Positions 29,590 to 38,279 of a stretch of DNA of 64,000 nt are shown here, in pieces. A program made the translations under genes and the position numbers. The stretch is taken from assembly GCF_038561935.1 (NCBI RefSeq), contig NZ_CP102770.1:8308001-8372000 (forward strand). The letters run 5' to 3'. Origin of the DNA: Myxococcus stipitatus. GTDB taxonomy: Bacteria > Myxococcota > Myxococcia > Myxococcales > Myxococcaceae. Within the stretch, counting starts at the first letter, position 1. Each line of letters begins with the position of its first letter. The notes beneath the pieces were generated by a model that saw nothing but the letters and a program-made list of their open reading frames with translations, searched no databases and was not told where the DNA came from.

Positions 29590-29793
29590 ATGGCAACCGG
29601 TACCGTGAAGTGGTTCAACGACGCGAAGGGCTTCGGCTTCATCACCCAGGACGGCGGGGGCGAGGACGTTTTCTGCCACCACACCGCCATCAACATGGAT
29701 GGCTTCCGCACCCTCGCCGAGGGTCAGAAGGTGGAGTTCGAAGTGACGCGCGGCCCCAAGGGCCTTCAGGCGCAGAACGTCCGCGCGGCCTGA
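29590..29793 (+). CDS. CspA-family cold-shock protein
   Basis: 67 residues, the standard length. It shows both RNA-binding motifs, KGFGFIT (RNP1) and DVFCHH (RNP2; the usual reading is VFVHH, here with Cys), after the start [11 protein letters not shown]. It is a single-stranded nucleic-acid-binding OB fold acting as an RNA chaperone. The ATG at 29590 has GGAAGAG upstream; a longer frame to 29509 is not supported by the family. It is its own unit, with a promoter candidate before and a strong terminator after. Confidence 0.95.
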   Translation: MATGTVKWFNDAKGFGFITQDGGGEDVFCHHTAINMDGFRTLAEGQKVEFEVTRGPKGLQAQNVRAA

Positions 29794-29841
29794 GTCGTCG
29801 CTAAGCCGCATCAGCCCTTCCCCGCGAAGGGTCGATGAACT

Positions 29842-29880
29842 GAGGCCCGGCCCCGCACCAGGGAACCGGGCCTCTTGCTT
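29842..29880 (+). terminator. Terminator of the cold-shock gene
   Basis: Nine-base perfect stem GAGGCCCGG / CCGGGCCTC with a 15-base loop, followed by TTGCTTTG, 48 bases after the stop. Confidence 0.7.
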
Positions 29881-29948
29881 TGCGGGGCACTGACGCTTCG
29901 AGGGAGGCCCCCAGGCCTCGTGGGCCCGGGGACCTCAGACCCGAGCGG

Positions 29949-32159
29949 CTACAGGTTCTTCTTGAAGTGGTTCATCACGGTCTCCCACTGGCGCTCCTTC
30001 ACCACCGGGTCGGGGACCATGTGCGTCAGGCCGCTGAGCGGCAGCAGCTCGTGCGGCTTGCCCGCGCGGAAGAGCGCGTCGCTGAGCTTGAGCGTGTGGA
30101 AGAAGTAGACGTTGTCGTCGGCCGTGCCGTGGATGAGCAGCAGCTTGCCGATGGGCGCGTCCTTCTTCGCGTACGTGAGCAGCGAGCTCTTCTCGTATGC
30201 CTCGGGGTTCTCCTGGGGCACGCCCAGGTAGCGCTCGGTGTAGTGCGTGTCGTAGTCCAGCCAGTCCACCACGGGGGCGCCGGCGACGGACGCCTTGAAG
30301 ACGTCCGGGCGCTTGAGGGCGGCGAGCGCGGCCATGTAGCCACCGAAGCTCCAGCCCTGGATGCCCACGCGCTTGATGTCGACCTCGGGCATCACCTTGG
30401 CCAGCTCCTGGATGGCCTCCGCCTGGTCATCCAGCGTGGCGGTGACGAAGTCGAACTTCACCGCGCGCTCCCAGTCGTGGCCGCGCAGCGGCGTGCCGCG
30501 TCCGTCGAACTTCACGACGAGGAAGCCCTGGTCCGCCATCCACTGCGCCATGAGGTGCGCCGTCATGCTGTGGTGCACGACGGTGGTGGTGGGGCCGCCG
30601 TACACCTCGACGATGACGGGCAGCTTCTTGCCGGGCTTGAAGTCGCGCGGGCGGGTGATGGAGGCCCAGAAGCCCTTGGGGCCCACCTGGCGCAGCTCGG
30701 TGTTGGGGACGAAGGGCGGCTCCTGCGCCACCTCCGGCAGCTCACCCAGGCGCGTGCCGTCCGCGCGCAGAATCTGGGTCTTGCTCATGGACTTCAGGCT
30801 GGAGGTGTTGACGACGAGCACCCCACCCTCGGTGGAGGCGTAGCCCGTCTCGATGCCCTCCGCCTTGCTGCCCGTCGCACGCTCCGGCGCGCCGCCGTCC
30901 TTCACGCGCCACAGGGCGCTCTGCGTGGGGTTGGGGCCGCCGGTGAAGTACAGCGTGTGGTCCTTCTGGACGTAGCGGGCCAGGCCGCGGAAGCCCGCGT
31001 CCGGCTTCACCAGGCTGCGCGCCAGCGAGCCGTCCGCCTTGCGCAGCTCGACTTCGGGGCCGCCGTTGCGCTCGGTGTACCAGAGGAAGCCCGTGCCATC
31101 GTCCAGCCACAGCGGGAAGTCCTGCTCCAGGTTGAGCCACGCCGAGTCCTTCTCCACCAGCAGCTCGCGCGACTTGCCGGTGGCCGGGTCGACGGCGAGC
31201 AGCTGCTGCTCGGTCTGCTGGCGGTTCTGCACCAGCACGGTGAGCGGGCCGCCCTGGGGCCACGTCACGGTGGCCAGGTACGGGTACTTCGCCACGTCCC
31301 ACTTCACCCACGTCGTCTTGCCGCCGGTGACGGGCGTGACGCCCAGGCGCACCTTCGCGTTGGCCTTGCCGGGGCGCGGATAGGCGAACACCTCACCGCC
31401 GCGCTCGGGGTGCATCACGTCGACGATGGTGAGCTTCTCCACCTCGGAGGTGTCCGACTCCGTGTACGCGACGTGCTTGCCGTCCGGGCTCCACCAGTAA
31501 CCGGTGAAGCGGCCCATCTCCTCCTGGGCGACGAACTCGGCCACGCCGTTGGACTTCGTGTCCGAGCCGCCCTTGGTGACCCGCTGCTCCTTGTTGCCGT
31601 CGACGCTGATTCGGTAGACGTCGTTGTCGCGGACGTAGGCGACCTGCTTGCCGTCCTTGGAGAAGCGCGGGTCCAGCACGCCGGCGCCCGTCTTGAGCTC
31701 CGTCACCTTGCCCGAGGCGCGCTCCACCACGTACAGGCGGCCGGACAAGGGGACGAGCAGGCGCGAGCCGTCCTCGGAAATCTGGTACGTCGTGAAGCCT
31801 CGGGCACTGACGCGCATGCGCTCGCGGCGGGCCTTCTCCTCGGGGGTGAGGGTCTCCTCGGAGCCCTTGAGGATGGCCTCGGGGGTGAGGACCTCCTTCG
31901 TCTGCCCCGTCGCCACGTCGAACGCGTAGAGCGTCTGCACGTTGGAGGTGGCGGCCGTGCGCAGGAAGAGGACCTGCTTCTCGTCGGGAGTGACCTTCAC
32001 TCCGACGGGACGGCCGCTCGAGAAGTTACGCGTCTCCGCGAGCTGGCGGAGGAAGGTGTCTTGGGTTCGCTCCGTGGGGGACATGAGAAGGGGCTTTACT
32101 TCCTGGGCGAAGGCAGGCGCGCTCACGAAGAGGAGCGCGGCGGTAAGAACCTGGCGCAT
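29949..32159 (-). CDS. Secreted S9B dipeptidyl-peptidase IV-like serine peptidase
   Basis: 736 residues. A cleavable signal peptide (MRQVLTAALLFVSAPAFA) is followed by an N-terminal propeller domain (~35-470) and an alpha/beta-hydrolase domain with catalytic Ser in GWSFGG, Asp in GTADDNV and His in SGLTHMV. The Glu pair of DPP IV that reads the peptide N-terminus may lie in VAQEEMGRFTGYWW. It would cut dipeptides from peptides in the periplasm or outside, fitting a predatory, protein-feeding lifestyle. ATG start; stands alone, convergent with the cold-shock gene. Confidence 0.9.
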   Translation of the reverse strand: MRQVLTAALLFVSAPAFAQEVKPLLMSPTERTQDTFLRQLAETRNFSSGRPVGVKVTPDEKQVLFLRTAATSNVQTLYAFDVATGQTKEVLTPEAILKGSEETLTPEEKARRERMRVSARGFTTYQISEDGSRLLVPLSGRLYVVERASGKVTELKTGAGVLDPRFSKDGKQVAYVRDNDVYRISVDGNKEQRVTKGGSDTKSNGVAEFVAQEEMGRFTGYWWSPDGKHVAYTESDTSEVEKLTIVDVMHPERGGEVFAYPRPGKANAKVRLGVTPVTGGKTTWVKWDVAKYPYLATVTWPQGGPLTVLVQNRQQTEQQLLAVDPATGKSRELLVEKDSAWLNLEQDFPLWLDDGTGFLWYTERNGGPEVELRKADGSLARSLVKPDAGFRGLARYVQKDHTLYFTGGPNPTQSALWRVKDGGAPERATGSKAEGIETGYASTEGGVLVVNTSSLKSMSKTQILRADGTRLGELPEVAQEPPFVPNTELRQVGPKGFWASITRPRDFKPGKKLPVIVEVYGGPTTTVVHHSMTAHLMAQWMADQGFLVVKFDGRGTPLRGHDWERAVKFDFVTATLDDQAEAIQELAKVMPEVDIKRVGIQGWSFGGYMAALAALKRPDVFKASVAGAPVVDWLDYDTHYTERYLGVPQENPEAYEKSSLLTYAKKDAPIGKLLLIHGTADDNVYFFHTLKLSDALFRAGKPHELLPLSGLTHMVPDPVVKERQWETVMNHFKKNL

Positions 32160-32275
32160 GCGTCTTTGAAATCCCGCGGGAAGCGGGCTCCTTTCACGGA
32201 AAGGTGCGGAGCAGCCTACACTCGGCCGCCGCGCAAGCTGAGCAAACGCGCGAGCGCCGTGAGGATTCCCGAGGG

Positions 32276-33052
32276 ATGAAGAACAACCACAACGCCCTGC
32301 GCCATCTGCGGCTCGCGGGAGTCATCCGACTCGCACTGGGGGGCGGCCGAGGCCCCACGGACGCCTACGTCTTCGACCCTCACCGACTGGCGCTCCCCGC
32401 CTGGGTGCTCGCACTGGAGGGCGCGGGAGCACCCGCCCTGCTGGTGACGCTCGACCGGCACCTGGACGTGGTGGTGCCCGAGCGTCCGGCGGCCGTGCCG
32501 GATGTCTCCGCGGGACTCAGGGCGCTGGACGAGCACGCCCGGTGGGAACTGGATGTGCGCAACTACGACCACATCCTCGCGGCGATGGAGGCGGGGGTTG
32601 TCGGGGACGCCCTGCTGATTGCACGGACGCGGCCTCGCGGCGCCTTCGCGGGAGACACGTACGTGGACACCCGAGGACGCCCTCACCGGCTGGTGGCGGT
32701 GTCCACGGTGGACCGGGCCGCGGAGGCGTGGAATCACCCCGCTCCCGGCGACGCGGTGCGCGACGTGCTGGAGAAGGCGGAGCGGGTGCTGCTCGACGTG
32801 GACCTGGACTGCTTCACGTCGCTGAGCGACGCGGACCCGACGACGGTGCTCCCCTGGCCTCGCGCCATCATCCGCGAGTTCCTGTTGCCCGAAGGCTCCG
32901 AGCCCTTCTGGGACGCCGTGCTGAGGAAGACGGTGGCGCTGACGCTCGCGCGTGAGCCGCATCACTGCGGCGGGCTGCTCGCGGGAGGAGCGCTGTTCCA
33001 GGACGCGGCGGAGGTGCTGTTCCGGGAGCTGTTGCGCGTCGAGCCCCCGTGA
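32276..33052 (+). CDS. UPF0489 family protein (arginase-like fold)
   Basis: 258 residues. The motifs LVTLDRHLDVVV, LLDVDLDCFTS and REPHHCGG match UPF0489, a family related to the arginase/deacetylase fold. The Asp and His residues in these motifs could bind metal, but no reaction is known. No signal peptide. The ATG at 32276 begins the similarity; the frame is open back to 32204. The 116-bp gap before it is shared with the divergent peptidase gene. Its stop lies 13 bp from the convergent outer-membrane protein gene. Confidence 0.7.
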   Translation: MKNNHNALRHLRLAGVIRLALGGGRGPTDAYVFDPHRLALPAWVLALEGAGAPALLVTLDRHLDVVVPERPAAVPDVSAGLRALDEHARWELDVRNYDHILAAMEAGVVGDALLIARTRPRGAFAGDTYVDTRGRPHRLVAVSTVDRAAEAWNHPAPGDAVRDVLEKAERVLLDVDLDCFTSLSDADPTTVLPWPRAIIREFLLPEGSEPFWDAVLRKTVALTLAREPHHCGGLLAGGALFQDAAEVLFRELLRVEPP

Positions 33053-33065
33053 GCCCGCGACGTGA

Positions 33066-34880
33066 CTACAGGGGCGAGTCGAGGAAGCTCGGCCGCAGGT
33101 CCGTGAGCTGACCGCCCGCGAACGAGAACCGGCTGCCGATGGGCGGGCGGTCTCCGTTGAGCACGTAGCCGAAGTCGAGGCGGAAGGGCACGACGTTGAA
33201 CTGCGGGAACAACACGCGCAGGCCCACGCCCACCGACGTCACCATGTCCGGCCGGTCGTTGAACGCGCTGCCCGAGTCGACGAAGAGCACGCCGCCCACG
33301 TGCACGGTTTTGATGACCACGGGCGCGGTGCGGTACTCCACGTTCACCAGCAGCATCCGCTTGCCGGAGTACTCATCCGCCGGCGCGCCGCGCAGCCCGT
33401 TGCCACCGCCGAGCAGGGTGACGCGGTCGAACAGGTCGTCGATGTTCACGTCCAACAGCCCACGCGCGACGAAGCGCCCGCCCAGCACCTTGGGCGACAC
33501 CTGCATCAGCTCCGCCGCCCAGTGGCGGTTGTTCCACTCCGCGCCCTCGCCCAGCTGTCGCCGGATGGCGCCCGCCGCGGACACGGTGGTGAGCGCCTCG
33601 CCCCATCGCCAGCGGTAGCGCGCGGCGAGCCCGGCCTCCGCGAAGTGGGCATCGTCCCGGAACACGGGCGGCGCGTAGCGCACCGTCGCGGAGACCCAGT
33701 GCCCCATCTGGTAGTCCTCGGAGAGGACGTACGAGTCCACGTCGCGGAGCACCTCGTACCGGGCCTCGAACGCGCGCAGGGCCAGCAGGACGTAGCCCGC
33801 GTCCTCCGCGCGCGGCAGGTAGTTGCGACGGAACCAGTCCTCCTGGGCCTCGCTCAGCCTCGACGACGAGGGCGGGTTGTAGGCGTAGTGGTACGCGCCC
33901 ACGCCACCGCTCACGTTCCATTTGTAGCGAAGCCCCAGCGAGCGCGTGTACGCGGCCGAGCCCGCCACCTCCTCCGTCCGATACACATACGGCACGGGCT
34001 CACCGTCGGGGAACGGGAGCTGCCAGATGTCCGCGCCCCGGTAGACGCGATTGGTCTCCACGTTCCACGCGACGGACGTGGACATGCTCCACGGCGTGGA
34101 GAGCGAGAAGAGCGGACGGCTGATGGAGAGGCTTCCGCGAGAGCCCTCGGCCTTGCCGCTCTCGCGTCCGATGATGACGGCGGCGGACTCCGTCAGCGCC
34201 CACCGGCTCCCCAACAGCCGAGGGTCCGTGAAGCTCTGCCCGAAGCTCAGCGTGTCCAGGCGAAGGGTGAAGTCCAGCGCCAGCTTCTTGCCCCGGCCCA
34301 GGAGGTTCTGCTCGGTGCCTTGCAGCCGCAGGTACTGCAGCAGCGAGCCCACCGCGGAGAAGTCGCTGTTGAGCCGCAGCGACCACAGGTCCTTCGTGAC
34401 GACCAGCAGCGTCACCGTCCCAGGCGTCTTCCCCTTCACCGGAACCACGCGCACGACGGAGAAGAGGCGAAGCCCCCGCAGGTTGCGCGCCGTCTCGTCG
34501 GCCAGCTGCAAGGAATAGGGCTGACCCTCGACGAGCAACACCTCGCGGCGGACGACCTCCTCGCGCGTGCGCACGTGGAAGAGGTTGAGGAAGTTCGGAT
34601 ACGGGTCGCTCTCCGCCACCACCTCCTCGGTGTCGATGAGCACCTCCGTCAGCACCTTGCCCTCGGGCGACGGCTCCAACGTGCGGCCGTGACGGGCCAG
34701 CGACTCGGCGATGAGCGCCTCCTCGTAATGCCCCTGGGAGAGCGGTGGAGCGGTCTCTTCGCCCGGTGCTTGTGAGGAAGGAGCCGCCACCACCGGGGCG
34801 GGTGTCCCGGAGGCGGGCTCCGCCTGCGCCGGCGTCAGTGCGAGAGGAACAACGATGAGGGCCAGCAGGGAGAGGGCCAC
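33066..34880 (-). CDS. BamA/TamA-family outer-membrane beta-barrel protein
   Basis: 604 residues. Signal peptide (ending PAQA), a Pro/Ala-rich stretch, one recognisable POTRA-like module (~70-160, with VRREVLLVEGQPYS and RNLRGLRLFSVVRVVP), and then a C-terminal barrel of the surface-antigen/Omp85 type (~170-604). It has fewer POTRA domains than BamA (five), so it is not the housekeeping BamA. It ends in FLDSPL rather than an aromatic residue, unusual for a barrel. It could move or insert proteins or lipids at the outer membrane. GTG start, 34 bp after the MFS gene, so possibly co-transcribed. Confidence 0.8.
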   Translation of the reverse strand: MALSLLALIVVPLALTPAQAEPASGTPAPVVAAPSSQAPGEETAPPLSQGHYEEALIAESLARHGRTLEPSPEGKVLTEVLIDTEEVVAESDPYPNFLNLFHVRTREEVVRREVLLVEGQPYSLQLADETARNLRGLRLFSVVRVVPVKGKTPGTVTLLVVTKDLWSLRLNSDFSAVGSLLQYLRLQGTEQNLLGRGKKLALDFTLRLDTLSFGQSFTDPRLLGSRWALTESAAVIIGRESGKAEGSRGSLSISRPLFSLSTPWSMSTSVAWNVETNRVYRGADIWQLPFPDGEPVPYVYRTEEVAGSAAYTRSLGLRYKWNVSGGVGAYHYAYNPPSSSRLSEAQEDWFRRNYLPRAEDAGYVLLALRAFEARYEVLRDVDSYVLSEDYQMGHWVSATVRYAPPVFRDDAHFAEAGLAARYRWRWGEALTTVSAAGAIRRQLGEGAEWNNRHWAAELMQVSPKVLGGRFVARGLLDVNIDDLFDRVTLLGGGNGLRGAPADEYSGKRMLLVNVEYRTAPVVIKTVHVGGVLFVDSGSAFNDRPDMVTSVGVGLRVLFPQFNVVPFRLDFGYVLNGDRPPIGSRFSFAGGQLTDLRPSFLDSPL

Positions 34881-34914
34881 GCCGCCATCCTGGCATGCGC
34901 GGCCTTCCCGGTAA

Positions 34915-36108
34915 TCATCTTCTCCGCGAGAAGGCCCAGAACCCCAGGGCCACCGCTGACAAGGCCGCGCCCTGAAGGCTCACCCCCGTCCAGCCCCACT
35001 TCGAGAAGACCACCGTCGAGGCGAGCGAGCCCGCGCCGCTGCCCAGCGAGTAGAACATCATGTAGCCCGCGACCAGACGGCTGCGCGCCTCGGGGCGCAC
35101 CGCGTACAGCTCGCTCTGCCCCGTGACATGCAGGGCCTGGATGGCCAGGTCCAGCGTGATGATGCCCAGCCCCAGCGCCCACAGGGAGGGCACCGCCCAG
35201 CCGATGGGCACCCACGACACCAGCAGCAGGACGAGCGCGGCGGTGGTCGTCGCGTTCCCCAGCCCTCGGTCCGCGAGCCTCCCCGCACGCGAGGCCGCCA
35301 GCGCGCCCGCAACCCCCGCGAGGCCGAACAGCCCGACCTCCGAATGCGACAGCGAATGCGGCGGAGCCCCGAGCAACAACACCAGCGGCGTCCACAGCGT
35401 GGTGAGCGAAGCGAACGTCAGCAGCGCGAGCACCGCGCGCACCCGCAGCTCGCGCTCCTCCACGAACAACGTGAGCACCGAGCGCAGGAGCTGGGGATAG
35501 GACAGCCCGCGCTGCACCTGCTCTCGTGGCAGGACGCGGAAGAGGGTCACGGCCACCGCCAGCGTCGCCACCGCGGAGACGCCGTACACCGCGCGCCACC
35601 CCGCGAAGTCCGACACGAAGCCCGCCACCGTGCGCGCGGAGAGGATGCCCAGCACCACGCCGCTCGTCACCGTGCCGACCACCCTGCCCCGCTCCGCGGG
35701 CGTCGCGAGCGTCGCGGAGAACGCCACCAGCACCTGCGTCACGACGGCGAACAACCCCACCGCCGCCATGCCCGTCAGCAGCACCGCCACCGTGGGCGCC
35801 AGCGCCACCACCCCGAGCGCCACCACCGACAGCGACATCTGCAAAGTGACCAGCCGCCGCCGCTCCACCAGGTCTCCGAGCGGCACCACCAGCAGCAACC
35901 CCAGGCCGTACCCCACCTGCGTCACCGTCACGACGACGCCCACCGTGGCCTCGCGCAGCCCCAGCTCCGCCGCCATCGCGTCCAGCAGCGGCTGCGCGTA
36001 GTACACGTTGGCCACCGCCAGCCCGCACGCCACCGCGAGCAGGAAGGTGACGGCCCGCGACAACCCGCCCACCTGCTCTCCCACCGCCTGCTCCGCTCGC
36101 ACGTCCAC
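34915..36108 (-). CDS. MFS transporter, probable drug or metabolite exporter
   Basis: About 397 residues with 12 hydrophobic segments; VPLGDLVERRRLV after TM2 is the MFS loop motif. Close in style to DHA1-type multidrug exporters of ~400 residues. I favour the GTG at 36108, which has GAAGGG upstream; a TTG at 36129 would start inside the palindrome. It is divergent from the HxlR regulator gene, with a perfect inverted repeat between them, so the regulator probably represses it. The substrate is unknown. Confidence 0.85.
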   Translation of the reverse strand: MDVRAEQAVGEQVGGLSRAVTFLLAVACGLAVANVYYAQPLLDAMAAELGLREATVGVVVTVTQVGYGLGLLLVVPLGDLVERRRLVTLQMSLSVVALGVVALAPTVAVLLTGMAAVGLFAVVTQVLVAFSATLATPAERGRVVGTVTSGVVLGILSARTVAGFVSDFAGWRAVYGVSAVATLAVAVTLFRVLPREQVQRGLSYPQLLRSVLTLFVEERELRVRAVLALLTFASLTTLWTPLVLLLGAPPHSLSHSEVGLFGLAGVAGALAASRAGRLADRGLGNATTTAALVLLLVSWVPIGWAVPSLWALGLGIITLDLAIQALHVTGQSELYAVRPEARSRLVAGYMMFYSLGSGAGSLASTVVFSKWGWTGVSLQGAALSAVALGFWAFSRRR

Positions 36109-36120
36109 CCGCCCTTCATC

Positions 36121-36139
36121 TGGTTTCAAAATGAAACCA
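36121..36139. promoter_or_regulatory. Perfect inverted repeat, probable operator between MFS and HxlR genes
   Basis: TGGTTTCA-AAA-TGAAACCA, 8-base arms with a 3-base spacer, AT-rich in a GC-rich region. It lies 12 bases upstream of the MFS GTG and about 57 bases upstream of the HxlR ATG, the expected place for autoregulatory control of both genes. Confidence 0.55.
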
Positions 36140-36196
36140 ACGCGAGCGAACTAACGAGGGAGGTTTAAGATTGCAACCAGAGTCATGGAGGACGGC

Positions 36197-36661
36197 ATGG
36201 GGAAGAAGGCGAGCCAGGGCGAGTGCCCCGTGGGGCGGGCGGTGGACGTGTTCGGGGATGAGTGGTCGCTGCTCATCGTCCGTGACGTCTTCGACGGCCT
36301 GCGCCGCTTCGGCGAGCTCCAGAAGAACCTGGGCATGGCCAAGAACATCCTCGCGTCGCGGCTGCGCAAGCTCGTGGAGCACGGCATCCTGGAGGTGGTG
36401 CCCGCCTCCGACGGGAGCGCGTTCCACGAGTACGCCCTGACGCCCAAGGGCCGGGACCTGTTCCAGGTCATCGTCGCGATGAGGCAGTGGGGAGAGGAGC
36501 ACTGCTTCGAGCCTCACGAGCCCCACTCCGTCCTCGTGGACACCGAGAGCGGACGCCCCGTCCCCCGGATGGAGCTGCGCGCGAAGGACGGTCGGCGCAT
36601 CGACTCCACGGAGGCCGTGGTGAAGAAGGTCTCCGAGCAGAAGCCCCGTGCGAAGCGGTGA
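36197..36661 (+). CDS. HxlR-family winged-helix transcriptional regulator
   Basis: 154 residues. The HxlR signature CPVGRAVDVFGDEWSLLIVRD (Cys near residue 9) opens the winged helix. The recognition part KNILASRLRKLVEHGILE and the wing EYALTPKGRDL follow. HxlR proteins often sense electrophiles or quinones through that Cys. The ATG at 36197 has GGAGG six bases upstream and is preferred over the ATG at 36185, which lacks a site. It is divergent from the MFS exporter, its likely target. Confidence 0.88.
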   Translation: MGKKASQGECPVGRAVDVFGDEWSLLIVRDVFDGLRRFGELQKNLGMAKNILASRLRKLVEHGILEVVPASDGSAFHEYALTPKGRDLFQVIVAMRQWGEEHCFEPHEPHSVLVDTESGRPVPRMELRAKDGRRIDSTEAVVKKVSEQKPRAKR

Positions 36662-36834
36662 ACACCCACTCACGACACCATCCGTTGTCCACTCAACCCC
36701 GCGCGCGGCGCGGCTCACCTTTCCCCCTTGGCCTCGGGTGCCATGCCCGAGAGCGCGGGTCCGGGAGGTGATCTCATCTCGGGTCCCCGGATGGACCTCC
36801 ACGTCCTCGGAGGTCTCCGCACGAGAGGGAAGCC

Positions 36835-37764
36835 ATGGCCCGCGCAGAAGCCCTTCGCAATCCGCCGTCACCTCGCCTGCCCGACTCCATCCAGAAGATC
36901 CTGGCCCTGCCCGCGCAAGACGGACGCGTCTTCGCCCCCGCCGATATCCGCGTGGAGCCGAGCGACGTCTTCGTCGCGTCGTTCCCCAAGTGCGGCACGA
37001 CGTGGATGCAGCAGATCGTCCACGGGCTGCGCACGGGCGGCTCCATGGACTTCGAGGAAATCTCCCTCGTCATCCCGTGGCTGGAGTTTCCGCGGCTCTC
37101 GGGCGTCGACCTGGGAGGCCCCCAGGTCGCGAGTCCCCGCGCCTTCAAGTCCCACCTGCGCTGGGAGGTGATTCCCAAGGGCGGCCGGTATCTCTACATC
37201 ACGCGCGCGCCGGCGGATGCGCTCGTGTCCTTCTACCACTTCCTCGAGGGCTGGATGTTCGAGCCCGGCGCATGCAGCGTGCAGGACATCTACGAGGGCG
37301 TCTTCTTGAACGACCTGCTCTTCGGAAACTACTGGGCGCACCTGCGCTCCTGGTGGCAGGTGCGCGAGCGCGACGACGTGCTGCTCATGACGTACGAGGA
37401 CCTGATCGAGGACCTGGCGGGCTCCGTCCGCCGCATCGGCGCATTCATGGGGCTGGACGTGGATGACGCCCTGGCCGCGAAGGTGACGCATCAGGCCTCC
37501 TTCGCGTTCATGCACGCGCACCAGGGCCAGTTCGATGACCACCCCACGACGGTGGCCCTCAACGCGCTCGCCGGACTGCCCCTCGAGGTCCGCACCACCA
37601 AGGTCCGCACCGGCCGCGTCGGTGATTCGGCGCGCCTGCCCGCCTCCATCCACGCGGCGCTCGATGCCGCGTGGAAAGAGGACATCGAAGGTCCGCTCGG
37701 CATCCCCAGCTATGACCGGCTGAGGCAGCTGCTGAACGAGTCCCTCGACTGTGCCAGCGACTAG
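36835..37764 (+). CDS. PAPS-dependent sulfotransferase domain protein
   Basis: 309 residues. The 5'-phosphosulfate loop FPKCGTTWMQQIV is near residue 50. The catalytic-region His may be in FKSHLRWEVIP, and YLYITRAPADALVSFYHF matches the 3'-phosphate-binding strand. LLMTYEDLIEDL follows later. This is the eukaryote-like Sulfotransfer_1 family; it would sulfate a small molecule or lipid using PAPS in the cytoplasm. The acceptor is unknown. ATG with GAGAGGGAAG upstream. It ends with a 4-bp overlap with the convergent OsmC-family gene. Confidence 0.85.
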   Translation: MARAEALRNPPSPRLPDSIQKILALPAQDGRVFAPADIRVEPSDVFVASFPKCGTTWMQQIVHGLRTGGSMDFEEISLVIPWLEFPRLSGVDLGGPQVASPRAFKSHLRWEVIPKGGRYLYITRAPADALVSFYHFLEGWMFEPGACSVQDIYEGVFLNDLLFGNYWAHLRSWWQVRERDDVLLMTYEDLIEDLAGSVRRIGAFMGLDVDDALAAKVTHQASFAFMHAHQGQFDDHPTTVALNALAGLPLEVRTTKVRTGRVGDSARLPASIHAALDAAWKEDIEGPLGIPSYDRLRQLLNESLDCASD

Positions 37765-38207
37765 GCCGGCAGCACTTCGATGGTCGGCTCCATCACCACT
37801 TCGGCGGTGATGCTCTGCCCGATGAAGCAGTACTTGTGCGCCTTGAAGAACATCTCGCGCACCTTCTCCACCTCCGTCCCCGGCGCCACGCGGATGACGG
37901 GCGCCAGGCGGACCTTCGTCACCCGCTTCACCTTGTCCACCGCCTCGAGAATCACCGTCACCGAGTCGTCGTAGTCACGCACGTCCAGCCGCAGCTTCTT
38001 CGCCAGCGCCAGGAACGTCAGCAGGTGGCACTGCGCCAGCGAGGCGCCCAGCAGGTCCTCCGGATTCCAGCGCGCGCCATCCCCGCCGTACCCCGTCCCC
38101 GCGCTCAACAGCAGGTCCGGCTTGCCGTCCGCGCCCGCCGCCGCGTCGCGGCTGTACTCGCCCGCGGTGGAGCCTCGCCACTTGAGCCGCAATGGAAACC
38201 CTTCCAC
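37761..38207 (-). CDS. OsmC-family peroxidase-like protein
   Basis: 148 residues. The two family Cys are in LAQCHLLTFL (about residue 57) and HKYCFIGQS (about residue 131), as in Ohr/OsmC thiol peroxidases that reduce organic peroxides. It belongs to the YhfA/OsmC subgroup more than to Ohr, judging by length and the ARWNPEDLLGASLAQC region. The GTG at 38207 has GGGAGG seven bases upstream; the frame extends to 38246 without support. It converges with the sulfotransferase gene. Confidence 0.88.
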   Translation of the reverse strand: MEGFPLRLKWRGSTAGEYSRDAAAGADGKPDLLLSAGTGYGGDGARWNPEDLLGASLAQCHLLTFLALAKKLRLDVRDYDDSVTVILEAVDKVKRVTKVRLAPVIRVAPGTEVEKVREMFFKAHKYCFIGQSITAEVVMEPTIEVLPA

Positions 38208-38279
38208 GTCACACCTCCCGACGACGCTTGTGAAAGCACCCGGCATGGGTGCCCCGCGCTTCGATAGCCATCCGCGCCC

